A stretch of DNA of 49,437 nt from Saprospiraceae bacterium (GCA_020847915.1 JADLBE010000111.1:1-49437); one strand, 5' to 3'; positions 33,781-42,698 are shown, numbered from the stretch's first letter. Program-made: numbers and translations. The notes: generated by a model not told the origin, from the sequence alone.

Positions 33781-34627
33781 TCTTCAGACTTTCCCGCCAG
33801 TGCGGTATGGTTAACCCGAAGGCTTCTTTGATTTTTCCTTTGTTCAAAACGCTGAAAGGCGGTCGGAGCGCAGGTGTTGGATATTCCCTGCTTTCAATCG
33901 GCAAAACGCGGCAGTTTAAACCTGCAATTTCCATCACGGCGCAGGCAAAATCGTACCAGCTGCATACGCCTTCGTTGGAATAATGCCAGATTCCTTCCAA
34001 TTTTTCCTGGGCAAGTTCGTCTTTTTCCACCTTTTGAACAAGATGCAAAACAGCTTCAGCCATATCCGGCGCATACGTCGGTGTACCTATCTGGTCGAAC
34101 ACAACACGCAATTCCGGCCGTTCATTGCCCAAGCGCACCATGGTATTTACAAAGTTGGCGCCTTCGCGTGCATACACCCACGACGTGCGCACGATCATGG
34201 CGCCTGGCAACATGCGTTGAACGGCTTTTTCGCCAGCGAGTTTGGTACGGGCATACACCCCTTTCGGACTGGTGGCATCGTCTTCCCTGAACGGCGTATT
34301 TTGTCGGTTGTGGTACACGTAATCCGTCGAAAAATGCACCATGCCCGCACCCGTTTCCGCACAGGCGTGTGCGAGGTTGGCGGCGCCGGTCACGTTGACG
34401 GCGCGGGCGCGGGCGGGCTCACTTTCCGCTTTGTCCACAGCGGTGTAGGCCGCGCAATTCAACACCCACGTGATGTTGTTTTTTTTAAAAAAAGCGTTCA
34501 CGGCGCGGCGGCTGGTGATGTCCAAATCCGATGAAGTGGCGAAAAGGAACTTCAGTTCCGGGTAGTCCGGTGCGAGCTTCTGAAAACAACGGCCGAGCTG
34601 GCCGCCTGCGCCTGTAATAAGAATCAT
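33755..34627 (-). CDS. rfbD: dTDP-4-dehydrorhamnose reductase
   Basis: A 290-residue RmlD/RfbD, a short-chain dehydrogenase that reduces dTDP-4-keto-L-rhamnose to dTDP-L-rhamnose for cell-surface glycans. It shows GAGGQLG (6-12, NADPH binding), STDYVY with Thr101, and the catalytic YARTK (Tyr125, Lys129). The start is ATG 34627 (MILITGAGG). The track's extra 27 residues are translated from the GTAAGTC heptamer array and are not real. Other rhamnose genes (rfbA, B, C) are absent here. The last residues are encoded by a GTCATCC-type repeat. Confidence 0.92.
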   Translation of the reverse strand: MILITGAGGQLGRCFQKLAPDYPELKFLFATSSDLDITSRRAVNAFFKKNNITWVLNCAAYTAVDKAESEPARARAVNVTGAANLAHACAETGAGMVHFSTDYVYHNRQNTPFREDDATSPKGVYARTKLAGEKAVQRMLPGAMIVRTSWVYAREGANFVNTMVRLGNERPELRVVFDQIGTPTYAPDMAEAVLHLVQKVEKDELAQEKLEGIWHYSNEGVCSWYDFACAVMEIAGLNCRVLPIESREYPTPALRPPFSVLNKGKIKEAFGLTIPHWRESLKRSLQDDQD

Positions 34628-34632
34628 AAGTT

Positions 34633-34667
34633 GTAAGTCGTAAGTCGTAAGTCGTAAGTCGTAAGTC
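34633..34667. repeat. P11: GTAAGTC x5 heptamer array at the rfbD start
   Basis: Five exact GTAAGTC units, 5 bp upstream of the rfbD start codon on the minus strand; the adjoining ATAAGTT (34626-34632) is a sixth, variant unit that overlaps the start codon. Confidence 0.95.
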
Positions 34668-34760
34668 CGAGTTACGATGTCATGGGTGTTGCAGATTTCA
34701 AACAGCAAACATAGCGTTTGTTGTAGGGGAAATGATTGAAACAGGGGTTACTTTTGCACT

Positions 34761-34935
34761 CAGTGGTCAGTGGTCAGTGGGCAGTTTTAGTCGACAGTCG
34801 ACAGTCGACAGTCTTCTAACGCTTGAACATTGCGATGCATCCTGGTGAACCGACTGTTGACCGTCGACTGTTAACTGTCGACTGTTGACTGTCGACTAAA
34901 ACTGACCACTGACCACCAACCACTGACTACTAAGT
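34761..34935. repeat. P12: CAGTGGT/AGTCGAC heptamer palindrome upstream of DUF5916 gene
   Basis: Left: CAGTGGT x3 (34761-34781), spacer unit CAGTTTT, AGTCGAC x3.5 (34789-34813). Right: twelve consecutive heptads 34852-34935 (GACTGTT, GACCGTC, GACTGTT, AACTGTC ... ACTGACC, ACTGACC ... ACTAAGT) reading as the reverse complement of the left side. The array ends one base before ATG 34937. P11 and P12 together fill the 309-bp spacer; no gene is seen there. Confidence 0.93.
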
Positions 34936-34936
34936 T

Positions 34937-37213
34937 ATGAAACTGCCCTTACTCCTTTTACTCTTTTGCCCTTTCCTTTTGTTTTCACAAACCGGCATCA
35001 CGGAAGGTGAAAACGCACTGGGTTTGAAACGCGTCACCACAGCGATCAAACTTGACGGCCACATCGACGAGGCCGACTGGCAAAACGCGCCGGTGGCCAC
35101 CGGTTTTATACGCACGTTTCCGGTGGATACGGGATTGGCGAGTACCCAAACGGAGGTACGGCTTTTGTTCGACGACAAATTTTTGTACGTCTCCGCCGTT
35201 TGCCGGCAGGCACAAAACAGCTATACGGTAACCAGCCTCAAACGCGATTTCCCCATCGGCACATCCGATGAGTTCAACGTGCTCATCGACCCGTTCAAAG
35301 ACGGTCTGAACGGTTTCCTTTTCGGCGTAAACCCGCTCAATGTACAACACGAGGCGCTCATCGACAACGGCACCACCCTTTCATTTGAATGGGACAACAA
35401 ATGGTTTTCGGCCGTGCACAACGAAGCGGAATCGTGGACCGTTGAAATGGCCATTCCTTTCAAAACCCTGCGTTACAAAAGCAACGACGACGGCAGCGAA
35501 AACCATTGGCGCATGAACTTTGTACGAAGCCGCATGCAAAATTGGGAGGTGAGCACCTGGCAGCCTTGTCCGCGACAATTCAATACCCACAACCTTGCGT
35601 TTGCCGGACGCATCAACTGGGAGCAGGCGCCACCCAAACCCGGCGCCAACATAGCGATTATACCCTATGCTACCGGCAGCGGAACGGTGCTTTATACGCC
35701 CGATCCCCTCACCCAGGAACGCGAAGGCACCGCCGATTTCGAATTGGGTTTTGGCGGCGACGCCAAAATAGGCATCACCCCGTCGCTGAACCTCGACCTC
35801 ACGTTTAATCCCGATTTTTCCCAGGTAGAGGTAGACCGACAGGTGGCCAACCTGAGCCGTTTTGAACTTTTTTTTCCCGAACGAAGGCAGTTTTTTCTTG
35901 AAAACCGCGATTTGTTCGCCATGTTCGGCTTCCCGGACAGCAGGCCTTTTTTCTCCCGCCGCATCGGACTTGCCGATACCTCCGCCGACGCTTCCAGCCG
36001 TTATGCCCAGGTGCCCATCATCGCAGGCGCCCGATTAAGTGGCAAACTGAGCGACAACCTGCGCATGGGTTTTCTCAACATGCAAACCGCCAAACTGGAC
36101 CTGAGCGGCGACCGGAGTTTGCCGGCTTCCAATTTTACGGTAGCCACCCTGCAACGCAAAGTGTTCGATCGCAGCGCCATTAGCGCCATTTTTGTAAACA
36201 AACAAAATTTCCTCGACGGACTAACCGACACCGAAAAAGCCCGGTACGAACCCTGGAACCGCGTGGCCGGGCTCGAGTACAACCTGTATTCGGCAGACAA
36301 CCGCTGGGAAGGCGAATGGTATTACCACCGCTCCTTTTCACCCGACGAAAAACAACGCGGACAAACGCTTGCCAGTTTCCTGGGGTACAACGACAGGCAT
36401 TTCAATGCCAATCTGGGTTACATGATGATTGATAGTTTTTACTCAGCCGAGGCCGGATTTGTTCCCCGTATCGGCGTACAAAACTTTTATCCGGGCTTTG
36501 GATATACATTTTACCCCGACCACAAACGACTTAACACCGTTTCGACGGGTTTGGAGGGCGGCGTTTCTGCCAGCCTTGATTTCCAGGAAACCGACCGCGA
36601 CTTGTCGTTGTATGTTGATGCTTCTTTGAAGGACCAGTCCGGGCTTACCCTCCTGGCTTACAATACCTATACGTACCTGTTTGAACCATTTAACCCCAGC
36701 AACGTAAATGAGCCTGGGGTTTTGCCGCTGCCTGGCATGGCCGGTTACACCTATTCGGGTTTTGGCGCCAACCTGTACACCAGTCCGAGCCACGATTTAC
36801 AGGGGAACCTTGAAATGCGTGTCGGGCAATATTTCAACGGCAACTGGGTAAGGGCGGAAGGAGAGATCAGTTACCGCTGGCAGCCTGTGGGAACCCTGGC
36901 GTTGAGTTACAGTTACACCGACATCAGTTTGCCCGAGCCGTATGCTTCAACCAGCTTTTGGATCCTTGGTCCACGTGCCGAATTGGCCTTCAGCAGAAAG
37001 GTATTTTTCAGCGCATTTTTCCAATACAATACACAATTCAACAACATCAACGTTAATACACGACTGCAATGGCGTTTTGCGCCGGTTTCGGATGTGTTCC
37101 TGGTGTATACCGACAATTCATTTGCCGAACCGGTGCCAGGTGCAGACATTCGGTTCGGTACGCCCAAGAACCGTGCTTTGGTGCTGAAGGTTGTGTATTG
37201 GTTGAATGTGTAA
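34937..37213 (+). CDS. CBM9-like / DUF5916 outer-membrane protein
   Basis: A 758-residue exported protein with a signal peptide (MKLPLLLLLFCPFLLFSQ). An N-terminal carbohydrate-binding family 9-like domain (about 35-210) has TTAIKLDGHIDEADWQNAP and DEFNVLIDPFKDGLNGFLF. A long DUF5916 region rich in alternating strands follows, consistent with an outer-membrane beta-barrel (FNPDFSQVEVDRQVANLSRFELFFPERRQFF is typical), ending in an aromatic-rich strand VVYWLNV. Function is unknown; the family is common in Bacteroidota near peptidase or polysaccharide genes. Its ATG directly follows the P12 heptamer array. Confidence 0.88.
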   Translation: MKLPLLLLLFCPFLLFSQTGITEGENALGLKRVTTAIKLDGHIDEADWQNAPVATGFIRTFPVDTGLASTQTEVRLLFDDKFLYVSAVCRQAQNSYTVTSLKRDFPIGTSDEFNVLIDPFKDGLNGFLFGVNPLNVQHEALIDNGTTLSFEWDNKWFSAVHNEAESWTVEMAIPFKTLRYKSNDDGSENHWRMNFVRSRMQNWEVSTWQPCPRQFNTHNLAFAGRINWEQAPPKPGANIAIIPYATGSGTVLYTPDPLTQEREGTADFELGFGGDAKIGITPSLNLDLTFNPDFSQVEVDRQVANLSRFELFFPERRQFFLENRDLFAMFGFPDSRPFFSRRIGLADTSADASSRYAQVPIIAGARLSGKLSDNLRMGFLNMQTAKLDLSGDRSLPASNFTVATLQRKVFDRSAISAIFVNKQNFLDGLTDTEKARYEPWNRVAGLEYNLYSADNRWEGEWYYHRSFSPDEKQRGQTLASFLGYNDRHFNANLGYMMIDSFYSAEAGFVPRIGVQNFYPGFGYTFYPDHKRLNTVSTGLEGGVSASLDFQETDRDLSLYVDASLKDQSGLTLLAYNTYTYLFEPFNPSNVNEPGVLPLPGMAGYTYSGFGANLYTSPSHDLQGNLEMRVGQYFNGNWVRAEGEISYRWQPVGTLALSYSYTDISLPEPYASTSFWILGPRAELAFSRKVFFSAFFQYNTQFNNINVNTRLQWRFAPVSDVFLVYTDNSFAEPVPGADIRFGTPKNRALVLKVVYWLNV

Positions 37214-37230
37214 ATGTTCTGTTATATTTG
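37202..37230 (+). promoter_or_regulatory. Candidate promoter upstream of the LysM lipoprotein gene
   Basis: TTG-N18-TATATTTG, a full -7 match, straddling the end of the DUF5916 gene. Transcription would give a leader of about 270 nt. The 292-bp spacer also has a CCCCAA-N6-TTGGGG hairpin (37402-37419) and an A/T-rich stem (37255-37282) that could terminate the upstream gene. Confidence 0.4.
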
Positions 37231-37505
37231 TAGTCTGTTTCCTACACCGTCGTTGTTGAAAAAAAATTATTTTTTTATCAACATTTTTAACCGCATGATC
37301 GGTGTTACGGTTTTTTGAGGGAACGAATACATTACAAAAAGCAACGGATTGAAAATTGATTTACCGCAGTTTGCATTTTATAAAACATGTCCTTTGAAGA
37401 GCCCCAAACACCCTTGGGGAAGCCTGCAGTTGTCATGTATGGCAACATATTTGCCAGCGTAAACAACAGGACGAAATTGCATTATCCATAAAAAAAAGAT
37501 TTCGT

Positions 37506-39077
37506 ATGAAACATACTATGTTCGGATTGTCGATTGTTATTCTGTCATTGGCTTCAAGTTGCAGCCTTTTCAAAACCACTTCGAAAGGCGACTTGCCCAA
37601 TCCGGCGCCGGTAACCAGTGCTGCTTCGAAAACCTATGCCGCATCAACAGGTTCCAATGCTGCTGAAGTAGCGGGTGTGCCTGCCGACCGCAATACATCT
37701 TATGTGGATCAATATATGGAAGCAGCCGTGATGGAAATGCAACGGGGCGGGGTGCCTGCGAGCATTATCCTAGCACAAGGTATTCTTGAAAGCGGCGCCG
37801 GTACCAGCGCGTTGTCGATGGAGGCCAACAACCATTTTGGTGTAAAATGTGGCAGCGACTGGAAAGGTGAAACCTATTACAAAAAAGACGACGACCCCGG
37901 GTTGTCCTGCTTCCGCAAATACAACAGCGTTGCGGAAAGTTATTACGACCATGGCGAGTTTTTGCGCAACCCCAAAAAAGCAAGCATTTACGGCTTCCTT
38001 TTTGAACTTGATCCCACCGATTACAAAGGCTGGGCACGTGGTTTGCAGTCGGCCGGCTATGCTACGGCCAAAGATTACTCGGACAAATTGATCAACCTCA
38101 TCGAACGTTACCGCCTTTACGTTTACGACAAGCCGGGCGCCATATCGAACAACAGCAAACCAACCCAACCGGTACCCGTTACGCCACCTCCAACGACCAA
38201 TCCGACAACCAACCCAAACACCAACCCCAGCAACTATCCCCCAACAACTCCGGTTCAACCCGTCGTTGTTACACCTCCCGCCGACCGTATCGGCCGCGTT
38301 AATGAAGTCAAACTTTTGCTCAGTGCCGAGGGAGAATCCATCAGCAGCATCGCCAAAGCGCTGGGCATGAAACCGGAGGACGTGGTTCGGTACAACGAAA
38401 ACAAATACGCAGTTACACAACGCCTGAGCGCCAACCAGCGCATTTTTATACAATCCAAAAAAAGCGCCTGGAAAGGCCGGGCTACCTACCATTTTGTACA
38501 GGACAATCAGACCATGTTCGAAATATCCCAATTGTACGGCGTAACGCTCGACAAACTGTACGAACGCAACAAAATGTCTCCTGGACAAGAGCCGCTTTCG
38601 GGTGAAAAAATCCGGTTGAAAGGCAGTCCGTTAAGTGGTGAATCCGTTGCCCTGCGCAATGCAGCATCACCCACCAGTGACCAGCCAACAACGACGGAAG
38701 TTCCGACCTACAACACCGTACCACCACCGGCAAGTTCGGAACCTGAAGAATTTTTGTTTGAAGAAGAAGCTGTTCCCGTGGCCGAACAACCCAAATCTGC
38801 CCCTGCCCGTCCGGCTACCACCGATGTGCCCTACCCCAATGATCCGGTACCGGCATCGGCTACCACCACCACGAAGCCGGCAACAGACACCGCCACCACA
38901 AAACCCCAGCCTGCGCCACAAAAACCTGCTGACGGCACCCTTTACCACGACGTAGCGAAAGGTGATACGTTGTTCAGCATCGCCCGGAAATACAACACCA
39001 CGGTGACCAACATCAAAAAATGGAACAACATGCCCGATGATACGGTGAAGGTTGGTCAGAAACTGCGGGTCAAGTAA
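37506..39077 (+). CDS. Glucosaminidase lipoprotein with three LysM domains
   Basis: A 523-residue lipoprotein: signal peptide II with lipobox LASSC (Cys19), then an N-acetylglucosaminidase (FlgJ/Lyz2-type) domain at about 65-205. The catalytic Glu95 lies in ILAQGILESGAGTS, with NHFGVKCG and FRKYNSVAESYYDHGEFL. Three LysM domains follow (about 265-315, 325-370 and 480-523, the last YHDVAKGDTLFSIARKYNTTVTNIKKWN), joined by long Pro/Thr-rich linkers. It would bind and cut peptidoglycan from the inner face of the outer membrane, in septation or turnover. DUF4112 and Lnb-like genes follow closely. Confidence 0.93.
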   Translation: MKHTMFGLSIVILSLASSCSLFKTTSKGDLPNPAPVTSAASKTYAASTGSNAAEVAGVPADRNTSYVDQYMEAAVMEMQRGGVPASIILAQGILESGAGTSALSMEANNHFGVKCGSDWKGETYYKKDDDPGLSCFRKYNSVAESYYDHGEFLRNPKKASIYGFLFELDPTDYKGWARGLQSAGYATAKDYSDKLINLIERYRLYVYDKPGAISNNSKPTQPVPVTPPPTTNPTTNPNTNPSNYPPTTPVQPVVVTPPADRIGRVNEVKLLLSAEGESISSIAKALGMKPEDVVRYNENKYAVTQRLSANQRIFIQSKKSAWKGRATYHFVQDNQTMFEISQLYGVTLDKLYERNKMSPGQEPLSGEKIRLKGSPLSGESVALRNAASPTSDQPTTTEVPTYNTVPPPASSEPEEFLFEEEAVPVAEQPKSAPARPATTDVPYPNDPVPASATTTTKPATDTATTKPQPAPQKPADGTLYHDVAKGDTLFSIARKYNTTVTNIKKWNNMPDDTVKVGQKLRVK

Positions 39078-39113
39078 AGGTATTACCTTGGCCCCGGAAA
39101 ACGACACTACACC

Positions 39114-39602
39114 ATGAACACCACACCCGAACAGGATGCCGACATCAAACGCCTCGACAATCTTGCCGCATGGCTCGACGACCGCTTCCGCATTCCGGGA
39201 ACCAACATGCGGTTTGGGCTCGACGCCCTGGCCGGCCTGGTGCCTTACGCCGGTGATGTGAGCAGCTTTGTTGTTTCAGGCATACTTTTCCATACCATGT
39301 GGCGCAAGGGCGCCGGCGTAATGCTGATGCTGCGTATGATGGGCAACCTCGTACTCGACGCCATCGTGGGTGTGGTGCCGCTGATTGGCGACTTGTTTGA
39401 TTTCGGTTTCAAAGCCAACCGCCGAAACGTCAATTTGCTGAAAGCCTATTACGCCGACAACAATCCAAAACCCAGCGCAAAAATGTCGCTCTTTGTATTG
39501 GGGCTGCTTTTTCTGGCCATGTTCATAGCCCTGCTCTGGGCGTTGTGGACGGTTTCGGCTTACCTTTTTACTGCCCTATGGAACCTGATAGCCAGTTCCT
39601 GA
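39114..39602 (+). CDS. DUF4112 domain membrane protein
   Basis: A 162-residue membrane protein with the DUF4112 pattern (LAAWLDDRFRIPGTNMRFGLDALAGLVPYAGD then LDAIVGVVPLIGDLFDFGFKANRRN). The membrane segments are near 70-95 and 125-155. Function is unknown. It lies 36 bp after the LysM gene and 25 bp before the Lnb-like gene, so the three are probably co-transcribed. Confidence 0.87.
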   Translation: MNTTPEQDADIKRLDNLAAWLDDRFRIPGTNMRFGLDALAGLVPYAGDVSSFVVSGILFHTMWRKGAGVMLMLRMMGNLVLDAIVGVVPLIGDLFDFGFKANRRNVNLLKAYYADNNPKPSAKMSLFVLGLLFLAMFIALLWALWTVSAYLFTALWNLIASS

Positions 39603-39627
39603 TGTCCATCTTTTTTAAAAACAAACC

Positions 39628-40773
39628 ATGCGCCGGTTGCTCTTTTTCCTTTTGTTGTTGCTGAATACAAGTCTTTTCGCCCAAATTCCACTCAGCGACA
39701 GCGCCACCATCAGTCTGGTCACGGTGGCTCCTGGCACCGAGTTGTACAGCATTTACGGGCACAGTGCCCTGCGCGTGCGCGACCGTGCCCAAAACCTCGA
39801 CCGGTGCTTCAATTACGGCACTTTTGATTTCGATCAGCCCGGATTTATCGTAAAATTCATGCGGGGCAAACTGCTGTACTACGTGAATCCGGAACCCGGC
39901 CGCGCCTTCGAACGCGGCAACCTCGCCGATCACCGAAGCATGGTGGAACAGGAACTCAACCTCACTTTCGACCAACGACAGGAACTTTACCGCCTGCTGC
40001 GGGAAAACGTACGTGAGGAAAACAAGTATTACAAATACGATTTTTTCTACGACAACTGTGCCACACGCATCCGCGACATCGTTAAAAAACCGTACGGCGA
40101 CAAACTTACCTACAGTTCCAACGGTTCAGACAGTAAAACAACCATGCGGCAACTGCTGGATCCGTTTCAGCGCAATTACCCCTGGACGGATTTTGGCATC
40201 GACATCATACTCGGCATGCCTGCCGACCGGATAGCTTCGCCCGAGGACCACATGTTTTTGCCCGAAGGCATGATGAAGGTTTTTAATCAAACCAAAACGC
40301 CCGACGGGAAACCACTGGTTTCATCGGTCAGAAACATTCCCGATCCGCCACCGGGAGAGGTTATTATGCCTTACAACAGGTTTACCAAACCCATGTTTAT
40401 CAGCTTGCTGGTTTTCGCCCTGGGTTTGTTCACCATGCGGTACCCCAAAGCCGAACGTTGGTTCAACGGCGTTTTTTACTTCGTATTGGGCGTTGCCGGT
40501 TTGATCATTTTTTTCCTGTGGTTCCTCACCGACCACCAGGCCACCAAAAACAACCTCAACATCTTTTGGGCCCTGCCCGCCAACCTGTTTTACTTTTGGA
40601 GAAACCCGCGCGCAGCAAACATGCTCCTCTACCAACGCATTACCGGGGGACTGGCCGTGCTCGTGCTTTTGCTTTGGCCTTTCGGTATTCAGGAATTTCC
40701 ATTGCCGGCACTGCCGTTGGTGGCTCTTATCGCAATCAAGGGCCTCAAAACAAGTTTAAAGTTTAAAGTTTAA
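39628..40773 (+). CDS. lnb: Lnb-type (DUF4105) protein, candidate lipoprotein N-acyltransferase
   Basis: A 381-residue protein. The signal sequence (MRRLLFFLLLLLNTSLFAQ) is followed by the DUF4105 / Lnb N-terminal periplasmic domain with a probable catalytic pair: His45 in IYGHSALRVRD and Cys144 in YDFFYDNCATRIRD. Four membrane helices occupy about residues 250-375. The domain is known from Bacteroides Lnb, which N-acylates lipoproteins instead of Lnt; the assignment here is by family resemblance. Co-location with a lipoprotein gene is suggestive. The last residues (LKFKV) and TAA stop are encoded by the GTTTAAA array of P13. Confidence 0.75.
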   Translation: MRRLLFFLLLLLNTSLFAQIPLSDSATISLVTVAPGTELYSIYGHSALRVRDRAQNLDRCFNYGTFDFDQPGFIVKFMRGKLLYYVNPEPGRAFERGNLADHRSMVEQELNLTFDQRQELYRLLRENVREENKYYKYDFFYDNCATRIRDIVKKPYGDKLTYSSNGSDSKTTMRQLLDPFQRNYPWTDFGIDIILGMPADRIASPEDHMFLPEGMMKVFNQTKTPDGKPLVSSVRNIPDPPPGEVIMPYNRFTKPMFISLLVFALGLFTMRYPKAERWFNGVFYFVLGVAGLIIFFLWFLTDHQATKNNLNIFWALPANLFYFWRNPRAANMLLYQRITGGLAVLVLLLWPFGIQEFPLPALPLVALIAIKGLKTSLKFKV

Positions 40774-40856
40774 AGTAGGCAACAGCTTGGCTTATGAAGT
40801 TCACCTTGAACTCAGCCCCCCTTTAAACTTTAAACTTTAAACTTTAAACTTTAAAC
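40754..40856. repeat. Palindrome P13: GTTTAAA x3 / TTTAAAC x5
   Basis: Three GTTTAAA heptamers (40754-40774) face five TTTAAAC heptamers (40822-40856) between convergent genes. Each array supplies the last codons and the stop codon of its gene (both proteins end FKV). Same unit as P1, about 38 kb away. The 47-bp middle has no strong hairpin, unlike P1. Confidence 0.95.
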
Positions 40857-41740
40857 TCCCAGATTGCCATTGTTCGGTCGTCGCTGCAGGAGATCAGCCC
40901 TTCTTCCATCCACAGCAGTTTGTTCACCGAATTGACGTGTCCTCCGTAACGGATCGTATCGATCACTTTTAAGAGTTCGACGGTTTGGGCGTCCCATATT
41001 TTGATGGTACGATCGCGGCTGGCGGTGGCCAGGTAATGCCCGTCCGGTGAAAACACGAGGTGGTTCAGGGTGAACCTGTGCGCCGGCCAGGCATTGATGG
41101 GGGTATTTGATTCCAGGTTCCAGAGGCGCAGCATGGCATCGCGGCCGCCGCTGAAAAGTTGTTTACCACCTGGTTTGTACAGCAGGCAAAACACCGATGG
41201 GTCGTGGGCATTTTTCAAAACTGTTTTGATGGCAAAAGTATTGGCGTCGAGCAAATAAATGTTGCCGTCGCTGGCGCCGATGGCAAGTTCGTTAAGTTCG
41301 GGACTGTACGTCAGGCAGCGCAGGGATTTGTTGCTGAGGTGGAGACTTTCCAAAGCCCGGCCGGTGAGGACATCCCAGCGGGAGAGTATGCCGTCGCCAC
41401 CAACGGAAAAGACATGGTTTCCCACCTGTTGAAGGTCGTACACGCCTTTTTGATGGTGCTGGATGTTGCGGGTTAGTTCCGGATGGCTGAGGTTGATCCA
41501 ATGTACACCACCGTTCATGTTGCCGGCTACAACGGTGTTGTGTTCGGGCAAAGCGAGCAGGGAAAAAACCTGGGCTTCGACTGACGCGAGCAATCGGCCT
41601 GTTTCCGGATCCTGCTGGTCCCAGGCTACTACCCAGCCATCACCGCCGGCCGATAGCCATTGGTGCGGTTGTAATCCGGCACACAACGCATAAATCGCTG
41701 CGTTGTGGCCGGTACAGGTATGTTTCTTTGTTATTTGCAA
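40844..41740 (-). CDS. WD40 repeat protein (seven-bladed propeller)
   Basis: A 298-residue protein made of seven WD40 repeats and little else (e.g. LSAGGDGWVVAWD, FSVGGDGILSRWD, FSGGRDAMLRLWN, LATASRDRTIKIWD, ISCSDDRTMAIWE). It is probably a cytoplasmic propeller that scaffolds partner proteins. The start is taken as TTG 41740 (MQITKKHTCTGHNAAIY), 4 bp after the stop of the dehydrogenase; the track's longer start lies inside that gene. Its last codons (EFKV, TAA) come from the P13 heptamer array. It probably forms an operon with the upstream dehydrogenase gene. Confidence 0.85.
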   Translation of the reverse strand: MQITKKHTCTGHNAAIYALCAGLQPHQWLSAGGDGWVVAWDQQDPETGRLLASVEAQVFSLLALPEHNTVVAGNMNGGVHWINLSHPELTRNIQHHQKGVYDLQQVGNHVFSVGGDGILSRWDVLTGRALESLHLSNKSLRCLTYSPELNELAIGASDGNIYLLDANTFAIKTVLKNAHDPSVFCLLYKPGGKQLFSGGRDAMLRLWNLESNTPINAWPAHRFTLNHLVFSPDGHYLATASRDRTIKIWDAQTVELLKVIDTIRYGGHVNSVNKLLWMEEGLISCSDDRTMAIWEFKV

Positions 41741-41744
41741 GATC

Positions 41745-42698
41745 TTATTTATCGTCGCCGAAAAAGGCCAAGATTTTATCGGCCAGTTCCATACCGATGT
41801 AACCCTGTGCTTCGAGGGTACTTGCACCGATGTGGGGCGATACGGAAACGAGCGGATGTTTGAGCAGACTTTCGCGGGGACTGGGTTCGTTTTCGAATAC
41901 ATCCAAACCGACACCGCCTACTTTTCCGCTGTCGAGGGCAGCTAGCAGGGCTTCTTCATCGATGGAGCCACCGCGGGCAGTATTGATGAGCACAACACCA
42001 TCGCGCATTTTTGCGATTTCTTCGGCTGCGAGCAACGGTTTGCCTATGCCTGGAAGGTGCAGGGTAAGCACGTCTGATTCGCGGATGATTTTTTCAAACG
42101 ATTCTGTGCGCACCGTAACATTGAGTTTCAGATCGGGAAACTGGTGCAGTTGGATGCTGATTTCAGCTTCCTGTACGAAGGGGTCGTGGGCGCGAACGTT
42201 CATACCCAAACCAAGCGCAATTTTGGCAACTTCCTGACCGATGCGGCCGAAACCGAGGATGCCCATGGTTTTGCCACGCAGTTGCGTACCCGTTTCGTAA
42301 TTTTTCTTAAGACGTTTGAAATCACCGCCGGCCATTTCACGGTTGCTGCGCTGCAGCATGCGCGAAAGGGCGAACATGTGTGCAACCGCCAGTTCGGCAA
42401 CGGCACGCGACGAAGCTTTGGGCGTATTGAATACCGCAATGCCTTTGCTTTCGGCGTATTCCACGTCGATGTTGTCGAGTCCGACACCACCACGTGCGAT
42501 GATTTTCAGGTTTTTGCCCGCATCAATGACTTCACGGGTTACTTTGGTGGCACTACGCACAATGAGTACGTCGAAATCGCCAATGCGTGAGGGCAAGGCC
42601 TCCTGCGGAATCTTATCTTCTTCTACAAGGTAATCTGCCTCTTCAAGGAGTAGTTTGCCGTCGGGATGTATCCCGTCGTTTGCCAAAATTCTGATCAT
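41745..42698 (-). CDS. serA: D-3-phosphoglycerate dehydrogenase (short type, no ACT domain)
   Basis: A 317-residue D-2-hydroxyacid dehydrogenase. The Rossmann motif is GILGFGRIGQE. The catalytic triad is Arg242 (NTARGG), a Glu in DVFENEPSP and a His in SPHIGAST. The substrate motif VRSATKVTREVIDAGKNLKIIARGGVGLDNID is the one usual in phosphoglycerate dehydrogenases. It oxidises 3-phosphoglycerate for serine synthesis; the regulatory ACT domain is missing, as in short bacterial forms. serC is not adjacent. It has its own TACCTTTG promoter element and is followed by a WD40 gene. Confidence 0.88.
   Translation of the reverse strand: MIRILANDGIHPDGKLLLEEADYLVEEDKIPQEALPSRIGDFDVLIVRSATKVTREVIDAGKNLKIIARGGVGLDNIDVEYAESKGIAVFNTPKASSRAVAELAVAHMFALSRMLQRSNREMAGGDFKRLKKNYETGTQLRGKTMGILGFGRIGQEVAKIALGLGMNVRAHDPFVQEAEISIQLHQFPDLKLNVTVRTESFEKIIRESDVLTLHLPGIGKPLLAAEEIAKMRDGVVLINTARGGSIDEEALLAALDSGKVGGVGLDVFENEPSPRESLLKHPLVSVSPHIGASTLEAQGYIGMELADKILAFFGDDK

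Noticed and set aside
34628-34708. N-terminal extension of RfbD (TYDLRLTTYDLQL)
   Set aside because: The repeating amino-acid pattern is the GTAAGTC array read in frame; RfbD begins MILITGAGG.
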